The notes under the pieces were generated by a model. That model was not told where the DNA came from. It did no database searches and was given only the letters and a program-made list of their open reading frames with translations. A program made the translations under genes and the position numbers. 64,000 nt of DNA from Gyrodactylus bullatarudis (taxonomy: Eukaryota; Platyhelminthes; Monogenea; Gyrodactylidea; Gyrodactylidae). Numbering within the stretch: the stretch's first letter is position 1; each line of letters opens with the position of its first letter. The stretch spans positions 107,117 through 171,116 of the forward strand of contig SSNU01000026.1 in the NCBI GenBank assembly GCA_012064415.1, given 5' to 3'. Shown piece by piece: positions 11,501-23,500 of this stretch.

Positions 11501-14500
11501 AGAATTCTATTTTATGAATTTTACATCAATCACCTGATCCTATTTACCTTAATTTTGAATCTTTTATGACGATAATTTCAACGCCTAAATTGGGATTATT
11601 TTATTGCTAAGAAAAAGATATCCAAACATGTACTTTCTACCCCACAAATAAATTGGCTTTACTTTTCTGAAAAAAATCGTCTTTGTGAAATATTTTTGAC
11701 CATATAAAAGAATATTATTTAAGTTGCAAGTTTTGTTTTACCGAATCCACGTTGTAAGGATGTTTTCAAAGATCAATTTTATTTTTAACCAAATTTTGTA
11801 AATTGTCTGAAATAGATAATGTTTTTATTTTCTCTCATTTTTTATTATGGAAGGTAAGAAAAGAATGACATTTCAAAGTAACAAGTTTATACTGTTCTAC
11901 CCGCTGTTTGGTTGATTAAAACTTTCATCAGACAGACTAAATTATCATTTTTTGTTTGTCTTCATTATCGTACGTTTCAAGTAAATATTCAATATAAGAA
12001 AAACCGAAAAACTAAGGCTAGTTAATATGGAAATGGGAATTTTTTCATCAAGAATTCGAATTTGATCAAGATTTTTTGGAATCTAGATCACTAGTAGCCC
12101 CACTTTTTATCGATAGGGAGAAAATTTTTTAAAGAAAACCTCGGGTTACCTTTCTACGTAATTGCAATAGAAATCTGAACATCTTGGTCATTAAATTTTT
12201 TGAAGAAGCAATATACACAATGTTTGAGTTAAAAATACATGATAAATAAACTGGATCGAATCAAGTTAATCGAATATTGACCGAATATAGCAGATGATAA
12301 AAGCATAACGAGTGCCGATAAATCTTTATTTTTTATGCTAGAATGAGCTAAAAGGGTAATATTTATGAACTACGATTCAATTTCCAAATGTTTAAGAGAA
12401 TTCTTTGATCCGTCTTTATTCAAAAGCTGCATTAGGAGAATAAGAGCATACTAAAGCATCGATTATCGCTTATTATATTTAAGAGGATTTTCTTTCAAAG
12501 TTTATTTCATCAAGATAAGTAATTAGCTCTATTATATCGCGGAAAATTCGGTTAAATGTAGACGCATTCCATTGTCTTGAGGACAGTGACAGTACATGAT
12601 TTCCTAAATCGAAACTTTCTTAATAAATTGCTTGTCCCATGTCTAAAATCCAGGTGTAGGATCACTAGGAATCATGGAATTTCACAAAATGGTTGGTTCA
12701 CTGAAATTAAATCAAAAATTCTGGTGTAAGATTCAAATTTTTTGAGAACCATTCTGAAAATAAGAATCCTATCGGACCGTATCCAGGTGTTAGAAGACAA
12801 TCTTCATCATGCCAAACATACATCAAAGAAAATTTACAAGAAGTAAAATAAATTGAAAAGATCCTTAAACAAGAAACAAGTACTCGATACCATTTGCAGG
12901 CATAAATATCTGTAAGGAATAGGTGTGTATCTAATATGTACAATGTACATTAGAGCCTGGATGTAAAATTACAATTTATATGTCTGTCCACAATCCCATG
13001 GAAGAAATAAATGTGATTGCTGAATTAATAACCTATAAATAGTCCAAGGATAGAGCAATCAGTCAGAGATCTTATCTTTGTGTTCATAGACGAGAATAAA
13101 CATTTCTTATGTTTTCTCTTACAAGTCCAGATAGACTGGTTTATTTGGAAGATACAATACCGCAAGGATCGGTTCTGATGGCTACTGCAGACAAGGTCTC
13201 AGAAAAAGATATCAAAATAAATCATCAAAAGGTCTAACATAGGAATAGGTTGTAATCTGGGGCAGAGTCTGAAGAGAGAATCATTGATTACCATCTCCTT
13301 TTATTCTGTAATGGACCAATAAAATTGCTTTAGAAGTTTCTATAATTTATTCTTAATTTCAATCGGAATTTAGATTCTAGGGGTCAATCGAGTCAGCAGC
13401 ACTAGGATCTAGGTTTAGGAGAGAAAACTATCTAGTTTCTACATAATTTGAAAAATATGCTGAATCCCATATTCACCCCAATAAATGAACTGCATTTATC
13501 CAGCTGTTCCAATCTACGCTAAATGTCTATGAATTTATCTTTTCTAATTAAACACATCTTTAGTTTGCTATCAAAATTATATAAACCAGACTTGTGTGTT
13601 CAAAAGATTTATTCCATCTACTAAACTCTGGACTTTTTATTAGGCCTATGTAAGCTTTTTCACTTTTTTCTCTTCACCGTTGCTATATTTATTCAGTTTT
13701 TCAACTTGAGAAATGTAAATTTGGTGTTAATACATCTTTCTGCTATCATAATTTTGAGTGGATTTTATATTACATGAATCCTTCATTTGAGTAAAATTTG
13801 AATCAAGATGCAAAAAAAAGATTAGTTCCTTCTACCTCGAAAATTCTCAAGAGTTTGATTCACTATTCTTTCAACAGAAATACAATTCCATGTTATTATT
13901 TATTCGGAAACAAATTTCCTCATTCAAGGTCACCCATGAAAGAAACCATTGCATTGTATTCCATTTAAAGACAATGAGTCTGTTCTCTGGTTTTTCCTGT
14001 AGTTCTCCCAACACCTGGTCTTAATACTCACGGTATCTTCAAAATGTTACAAGCACAAAAATTTCTTCCTCTCATTGTGCTTGGATGAGTAAATACAAAA
14101 AGTATATACGTTGGTTTTGCTAGGGAATGAGAACTCTCAAATTTGCCTAGCTGATATTATATATACTCTGCTATACAATGCTATAATGAGTATATAATCA
14201 ACACATATTATATGACTCACGAATTGGATAACCCGAGGAAAGAATATTTAATGATAATCTCAAGATATTACAAGAAAGGATGAGTAAAGAATTGAGATCA
14301 TATTACATAAAGCTAGATTATATGAAGATGGAAATTGATGAGTTTTACAAAGTTCTCAATTTTTCCATCAAGAATTCGAGTTCTTCTAATACTTCCGAAA
14401 ATCCACTTAAAATCATACTGAATTAGAAGTAAAAGATCATACTTTCATCAAGTGGTACATGTTACAGTGAATCTGGAAACTAATTTTAGTCTTAGTCAGC

Positions 14501-17500
14501 TAGGGAATCTGAAAACTCGGTTTCTGGAATCCCTACTCGAGTTAATCTAGAAACTCAAGGAAGTCTTAAGAATCCCTAAATTTCTAGGGAATCTGGAAAC
14601 TTGATAGCTAAACTATTGATAGCTGAAAATTTTAAAATATGTATTTGGTTTATATAGGTTAATAAGAAATTTCTCTTTAACCATACATCTACGCTGTCAT
14701 CCCTAAGGTTTTTGTATAAAACGAGAAAATTCGAAATTGAAGCTGCATGGTTTTCCTACTTGAGATGTCTAGTAACTGCGGTATCCTTATGTAGATGATC
14801 ATTACATCTTGTAGACAATTTTTCTAATAGTACGACACGCCATAGTAACACTGGAATTTATAAACTAATAGAGTCTTCTCTTCAGGCTTGAGTAAATTCA
14901 AATAAATCAAACTGAACAATCTCTGTGCTTTAAATAAAGTTTTGAATTGTATATTGTTATAATATTGATCGATAAGATTATTGAGTCTTCTTCTTATAAC
15001 ATCAATTTATATCAATTTTGGTTACTTGAACATTTTTACTGCTTGGAAATCAATAAAATTTAAATGACCCAAGAAACCTGAGTAATTAAGATATCATAAA
15101 GATTTTCATCGCGATATTGTTTTATTCTAATCCTTAAAGCCAACATCTGTCTTTCTTTGAAATCAATAAAAATTTTAAACTCAAAGTTCAAAAAAGTGTC
15201 AATTCAAAATACTAACTTGAGAAATATGAAATATAAGCTGATTATTTTAAATTCTTTTTCTCCATATCGTAAAAGTAGGCCTTATGATCTTGATACAAAA
15301 ATAACTCTATCCCTTTCAAGTTCTGGATGAAAAAGTTTCATATTAACTAGGTGTAGGAAATAAAAGAAAAAATCACAAAATTTTTGAGGATGAAATGCTT
15401 CTTACTTCTTGTGGTGGCACATCAAAAGTAACGGTGCGCAGATCAACCTTGCGGATCATATCCAAACAGGGAATAATAAAGTAGAGACCGGGTCCTCTAG
15501 CCCCTTTGGGAAGGATTCGGCCAAGTCTGAAGATAACTGATCTTTCATATTCAGCAACAACCTAGGAAATAAAACATAAATATACGAGAATTTCGTTCTC
15601 CAAAATTGCAAACATGAAAAGATGCGATATAAAAGGATTACATTTTGTTCTGATACCAAGACAACCAGACCAAAGAAAATTTTTTAAATCAAATATAGAA
15701 CAGAATATACTTATTTTAAGAAGTAAAAGGCAGACAATTTGCATACTAAAAGAAAACGTTATGTCTTTTTAGACAAATACATGCTTTGTTTATTTTCCCA
15801 AGATTTAGTCTTAACTGAGTTTCGTCCGTAAATTTTTACGGAACAAATCCGGAAAATTGCCAAAACGAAAATAGTGATAAAATTCTGAATATAATGTATA
15901 TGTTACAGTGAAAATGGGAATTCAGTGAGTGGACAGAAATCACTAGTGAAAGTGGGAAACCAGTGGAAACTCAAGTGAAATCATATATCAAGTGTATTAT
16001 CTATTCCAGATATATGTGTGAATGGTTTGTTCATATCATAGACTGTGTATTACACGTACAAGGGGGATTTTATTCCACAGTATTTATCTCTTCAGTTGGT
16101 ACTGAAGTTCTGAGTAATTTAGTTTGTTAAAATTTAATTTCAGGTATTCTCTAGTTTCATAAACAAAGTTATATTGATTTCATAATATTTACCAAGGTAA
16201 TTTTTTTAAAGTTGATCAATGATTGTCTTTACGAGATGAAATTAATGTTTGGAAAGAATTTTAAATGTTTGAAAATACAACTCTTGATACACTCGCTTCC
16301 TCAGTCATATTTTTAAAAACTAATTTATTTAAAACTACTCTCTCTTTAGCCTCATGTAGATAAGAATACCTAATATAAGAGTCCTTGGACCAATCAAAGA
16401 GATTAATAAAATAGGATAAAATCCCCCCTCTTACGTGTAATACACAGTCTATGACACGAATAAACCATTCACGTATATATCTGGAATAGATAATACACTT
16501 GATATATGATTTCAGAGAAAAACCAGTGAAAATGGGAAAAATTTAATTCATTTCCCATTTTCACTGGTTTCCCACTCTCACTAGTGATTTCTGTCCACTC
16601 ACTGAATTCCCATTTTCACTGTAACATATTTAGTTTGGCATTTTCTCAACTTTGAGTCTTGTTTAAATTATAAAACATGTAAACTCAATTTCAGAATCGG
16701 AAATTCAGCTTTATTCAATATTATTAATTTATTTATGAATTCACGACCTCTTGCATTGAAACACATATAGAGGCAGTTTCCTTTGTAGAGCTGTAAATAG
16801 CTCCGCATCTTTGGCATTTTGCCATTTGAGTATTTCCATCAATCGAGACTATATCTACTAATAATTATTTTAAATAATTTATTAAATAAATAAATTTTAT
16901 TTGAAATTTAAAATTTTATACAAATTTTTCCGGATTCCTATTACGGACGAGGCTTAGTCTTAACCAACTATCAATAAGCCTAATTTTCCTTTTTGCAGAT
17001 TACCAAATACCCTTGAAATTATAGCTATTCCCGATGAGTTTGGGAATTTAAGATTTTCACAAAAAAGAGATTTTTTACTAACCAATTCAAAGGGCACACT
17101 TTTGTGCAGATATGTGAAAGAAAAAATCAGATTTGGGTTGAACATTTTTCGTTGATTTTAAGGTGTAGGAGAGATCAAACGTTATTTTTTCAGGATAGAA
17201 AAAGAATCTAATTATCACTATTCAATTTTTGCAAAAAAACTCGAATTGATCTGATGGGACACCCAAGGTTTTTTGAAAAATCTCAGGCCAGAAGAATAGT
17301 ACAACATGAATTCGAGTGTGAGTATTTTTATTCTAATCTTAATTTTCCTTCAAGTGATGAATTGAATGATCAAAGTTATCAACTACTATAATACTTGTTT
17401 TTTAAGATATACTACCCTCTTTTCTTTTTCTATAAGGCCAATATTGGATATGTCAGCAAGTCCCCAACACAGCTTAGCAACAGGGTTATCAAACATCCCG

Positions 17501-20500
17501 AAACCGATTCATAACCATTTTAATCAATAATCAAGACCCAAATCTGTGCATCCAAAAGAACAATACACACAATTTGGAACTGCCATGGCCTAATTGATTT
17601 TAATTTTTCTTTTCTACTTCTTTTTTGGTTTTTCATCAATTGGAGTTGCTCAAGAGAATACTATTACAATTGCAACACAAGCCAGAAGAAGACAACATAG
17701 TCAGGAAACAAGCGAAAAAAGTTTTTAAATTAAAAATTTGATCAAAATAGGTCATAGTTTTGTTTATCTTATCACTGAAGCATGAAAAGATATTTTAGAG
17801 GGATTTGAAATTTCAGTGATTTTAGCAATTTTGGAAAATTTCGTCCAAGTCTATCTCAAACTGTCTAGTTATGTCTTTCCAATCAAATTTCTATCTATTA
17901 TCAACAATGTGAAACTATATCCTGCCAAGCAACAAGGCTATATCTGAATACATATTGAGGAGTATTTGACATTATTCTATGGAAAAATGGAGAGCTCTTT
18001 GATGTAGGCAGTCCCATCTCTCTAGAGACATCAGGAAAAACATCAGTCTGATTACAAAAACAACACTGCACTTAGTCTATATTATATACAGAGGCTACTT
18101 TTAGAAATTCATAGGGGAAAATTCTCCATTCAATAATTGCTTAATTTACAAAAGAGCTATATGCACCGAGAGTAGAACGAAAGAAAGATGAGAGAAACAT
18201 TGGCTACCCTATGAGTTAACGATGTCACGGTAATTGAAATTAGAAGATACTAGATATTTTCACATATAAAGATTTTTATTTCGGGCATACTCATCAGTTT
18301 GATATAAAGTTGGTTGATATGAAGTTGGGAAGAATTTTTGGAATCCTACTCATGTTGCCCACTTTTACCAGTTAAAGAGAAAAAATTCTTTTCATGAAAA
18401 ATATGGCCATTTTTCAAATTCCCATTTGGCGCCAAAATCCCATTTTTTCGAACTTTGAGCTGAAAATTTTTATTGATTTGAAAGTTGGAGGTTGATCAAA
18501 AGAGGTTTTTTGCAGGATCAAGATTAGACAAGAAAGCTGACTAGCACCATCAAATTACCGTCAGTTACCCCATTTTGAAGAGATTTTGAATTATCGAAAT
18601 TTCATTGATTTTCAAGTAGTGAAAATGATCGAAAAATCGAATTTTAGCTTCCAAACGATAATTTTTTTCTTCAACTGGTAAAAGTGGGTAACATGAATAG
18701 GATTCCAAAAGTTTTTCAAAAAAATTCGAATTCTTGATGAAAAAATCGAGATTTCTGTAAAAATCATAGATTCCCAACTTCATATTAATTAGCGTTAAAT
18801 GCCATATAAATACAGGTTTTGCAAAAAGAATAGTGATGACGTTATTGGTCGAAGTTTAAAATTGATCACGATGTAAGAAATGTTGGAATTAAAATTTGAC
18901 ACAGTTTATTATGATAAGTCAGCCATGGTTTCAATTTGTGCGATCAAAAGGGAAATTTCAGCTATTTTCAGTTTAACCAGAGTCAGTTCAGAGACAGTTC
19001 AGACAGACATATCTTAAATATTATGAAAAAATGCTATAAAGTCATTAATTAAAAGATTATCTGGATCACCAACTGAAATTGAAAAAAATTTTCAACTCAA
19101 AGTTTGTAAAAATGAAAAAATCGCGTCAGCTCGAAATCTTTTTCGAATTTTTTTCTTTATCAGTGAAAATCATCATAAAATTTTGATACCTTGTTGAAAA
19201 ATTAGATTTTTTATAAGAATCATGAATTCCCAAATTCACCCTGGATGGCTTCACTAAATTATCGGGACAACTATTCTCTGAATCTGACATATTCATTCTA
19301 ATCCTTAAATTTAATTCAAGTATGATATGAAAAAAAGCATCAGGATACTTATGGGTAGATGGAAATATTTCTAATTTCAACAGTTTTTTTAGGGGAACAA
19401 AGTAACTATAGCGTTGTTATGCTTCCTCACCATTCTATTCATGATTATTCAGATATATTTTCTATAATCTCTCACTTGATCCTCTCAAACTATATGATTA
19501 CACAGGGGGTCATGAAAAATTCAAATCAAGTTAAATGGGAAAAGTGACCTGATTCTGGTGTAAATTTTTGCGCTGATTACAAATCTTTTCTCAGATCTGA
19601 TAAAACAAACCATAATTTCTGAGATAATTGGAAGAAAACGAAAATTCCTAAATTTCAAAAGATAATTTTCGCAAAAACCATAAATGTCATTCTATTAATT
19701 TTTTTGCGATTAGACTAAAATTTAAATTCTGCGCCGATCGATATCTCATGCATAGGGGTGGATTTAGTTAAATTTTTAAAAAACTAACGCTTAATAAAAT
19801 AAACTGTTCGATTTTCTGGGTTTTTTTGTGAAAATTTTGTCATGTTTTTTAGGACAAATAGACTTTCCGAAAGGATTTTTCAAAATTTTATGAGCTCTCC
19901 GAATCTGCCATTGGTTTTTCGAAGTAATAATTATTCTACGCTACCTTTAGTCTCTTTTGAGTTGATTTTATGTTTTTATAAGGAAATATACACTGAGAAA
20001 TAAAACACTGGAAAAAGTAACTAGGTTAGTGTCAACGATTTTCTGATTTTTATTAAAAGAAGAGAAAAATTCTTTCCAGGTCAATTCCGGTGTTTTATTT
20101 TTCTGCGTCATTTGGCAATAAAAGATTATCATTAGGCACATGGCATTGTTTACTAAACTAATTTTATTCTGGCTAGTAAGCCCTCAATAAAACTCTGTGC
20201 ATCTCTCTCTGATTCTGTACAAGAAATTCTTGTACATATTATTGGTTTAGAGTACAAGTTTACCTTAATTTAATATCAGAGAAAAGATCTACACAAGTTT
20301 AAACCTATCCTTAGGGATTTATTCCTATGATTGGAATAGAAGGTTAGGGAATCAAAAGTGTAAATTCTTTTGCCCTATCTGACCAGTAAATCAAGACCTT
20401 TTATTATGAATTTAGTTGACATGAAGATGAGAATTTATTAAATTTACAAAAAAAGGTTTTTCTAATCTCTGAAATTGATACAAATTTTGGGTTCGAGAGT

Positions 20501-23500
20501 GGCAATTTTTCGAAATTCAAAAACGGCCTAATTTTGGTCTGTATTTTTTCAGAAAACTTTTTAAATTTCCCCAACTTATGGAATTCGAGAAATAAACTCC
20601 CTAATCTCACAAAAAATCCTGGCTAAAAATAAGTAAATTTCTAATCATTCTTAAGAGAGAAACCCTCCTCAGGGTATCTAAATTACTCTCATACAATGAA
20701 AAACCTAATTATACAATTCCAATAACCTAATCACTAATTTTGAATTTCCTGACATTCCGAACAAATTTAGTTTACTTCTTAAAAAGTCAGTTAAGAAGTA
20801 TCGAAAAGAATCAGATTTTTAAACTTCACCAGCCTTAATCAAATTTCAAAGTTTTTAAGAGGGTCGTAAAACTTGAATTTTAAAAGTCAATTTGTAAAAT
20901 TTATCCGACCAAAATAACTGCGCTGTGGAAGGTTCGGTGGACCGAAATGAATCTGCCAAACTCTTGCAGGCTGTTTGGCTTACCTAAAGAGAATTAGGTC
21001 TTTTTAACATCGATGAGAAGAAAGCAAATCCATTCCTACTTTAACCGTCTGTTACAAAAAAACATGAATGATGTTTTTAATTCTTACATCTATGAAAGAA
21101 GCATTTAATTTTAAACTACAAAACAAGATCTACTGTAGAATCAGGTATCTAGAACTAAACATCAAAGAATCTTTCGCCTGGACACAAAATAAATTATTCA
21201 ATAATTCATTCTACCCGAAATAAAGTTGATGTATCCTTAAAAGGATTCTGTCAAAGGAACCATCTTCTCTTTCTTTCAAATGGGTTGAAGAGATAAGCTA
21301 GAAAAAAGAGATGATCATTTCTTTTCTAATAGTTATCGGGATTATTACTGTCAAATGGGATGACGGTTTTGAACTAAATAAACTGTCTGTTTGATCACTA
21401 GATAACTAAATAATAATACGTTTCTTGGATGTACAGTGTACAATGATTGTACACACCTAGTTAATATGAAGATGTGAATTTATGATTTTTACAAAATTCT
21501 TATTTTTTTCACCAAGTAATCAAATTTGTTCGAGATTTTTTGGAATCTAGATCATGAGGCCCTCTTTTACGATACGGAGAAAAAAAAATTAAGAAAAAAT
21601 AAATTTTTAAGGAAAATACGGCAAATTTGAAATCTTGAAGTAGCGCCAAAATCCCATTTTTTGAACTTTGAGTTGAAATTTTAGTTCGATACCCAGCCTA
21701 ATTTCATGAATCTAAAAATAATTGATGTAAAATGAATTAGAATAAGCTAAAGATTTTCAGAATCTAGATCATGATGCCTAATTTTACAGTTTGAAGAAAA
21801 ATATGTTCGTTTTTCAAATTTCAATTTGGTGCTAAAATTATATTTTTTCGAATATCGAACAGAATTTTTCCACTGATTTTGGTCAAAAGCAGTTCTCAAA
21901 GATCAGGATCAGAGATAAAAATCAATTGGGCTGAATCTGATCTTAAGATTCACTACAGGAAAATTCATCATAAAAAATCATCAAAGATGTGTCAAAAAAT
22001 TAATATCTACTCTTGTCTAATCCTGAAAAACTTCCTTTGATCAACCTCCCACTTTGATGTATGTGCTATTCATTACATATAAAGCTTTTTCAACTTTTGA
22101 ACCCAAAATTTTGGGATCAACATTAGACAAAGAATTCGAATTTGGCCGTAAAGATAGCGAAGATTTTACTGTTTCCAAGAAAAAGTTTAATTTCCAGATA
22201 TTGGATAATTTGCCGTCGTGATGATCGAAAATTTCAAATGGTTCGATTTCCCACAGTAATGGCGAACTTCAGTGAGCTTCTACAGGTGAATTCGAATTCT
22301 TCGTTCAATGTTGATCCCAAATATCATCACTTAACTGTTTCGAATCATCGAAACTGATAAAAATTTTGGGTTCAAAAGTTGAAAAAGTGGAAATTTGGTG
22401 CATTTTTGAAATTCGAAAAACAGACTTATTTTGGTCAAATTGATTTTTTTTGGAATTTTTTTCGAACACCAACAACTTATTAGCTCATTGCGTTATAGAA
22501 TGCAAAAAGAAATTTTTTTCTGTGAATCCAGAGAAAAATATCGAGTTTTTCGTAAATATAGTAAATTCTCAACTTCATGTCAATTAGGTTTATGGTATTA
22601 ACATTCTATCATTTAAAAAGATTTGAAATTAAATTTTTTCCAAGAATAATACAAGTAGATAGTTTTATATTCTAATAGGAATGTTTCTGAATTTTGGGGA
22701 TTAATTTGATTGTATGTATGTAAATAACAAAAATGTATTTTGAATAAAGATTAAATTTTTCCTCGCATAAAGTTTAGAACAAATTAGGATTGGAAGGAAT
22801 CAAGAGATTAGAAATAAAAGACAATTTTGCCAATACTTACGACAGATGAAATATGATATTTCCATTTTTAAAATGTATTTTTAAATTATTGTCAATTAAT
22901 TGGAATTCGATAAATATTCCGTGATATTCTAAAAGTAATTTAATCAACAGCTCAAATGTAACCGAGAGATTAACCCTAACCGACTCAATTTTACAGTAGA
23001 CTATTCATTTTGGAGACCTAATGTGGTTGTTGGCCATACTTTTATTTATCGCTCGTTCTGGCAACTCAAACGCCAGAAGCTTCTCTGCCTCTAATTTCAC
23101 TCTCCTCAAGCTCAAAATCTAACGAATTCCTCGGTGCCGGAAGGTGAGATTTATTCATTCCAACTGAATTTTAGTTAACTTTTCTCTGATTGGCTCAATT
23201 AATTATAATGATTACTTTTGAGTAAATCTTATGTCTTGTCTGTGATTGGAAATCTAAAAATTAAGACCTCTTTTACGACATTCAAGTCGATAATAGCGAA
23301 TTAATGAGTCAAAATTGTAGAATAGCCCTCTTTTGCTTCTTTTAATAGTCAATGGATATCTAATCTGCATAAGCTACTGCTGGTTAATGGCATCTCTTCG
23401 AGGTCTAATGTAGCTCCCTGGCTGACCCTAAAATCCATACCAACAATATTGAGAAACTCTGAATCATGAAGGAGAATATAAACCTGACAAAGGCGATTTA

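Larger units (their letters stand above)
11418..15405 (-). other. Stomatin intron 2: repeat debris
   Basis: About 4 kb without a supported exon on either strand. It contains half copies of foldback family A (12017-12140, 14310-14410, 15155-15358), an LTR-like stretch (12940-13210) and one copy of a dispersed repeat also at 37316 (14685-14785). The rest is AT-rich with nothing I can name. Confidence 0.6.

Noticed and set aside
20895..21420. Less AT-rich stretch that looked like a possible LINE or exon
   Set aside because: All six frames are broken at short range and no reverse transcriptase or splice pattern could be assembled.
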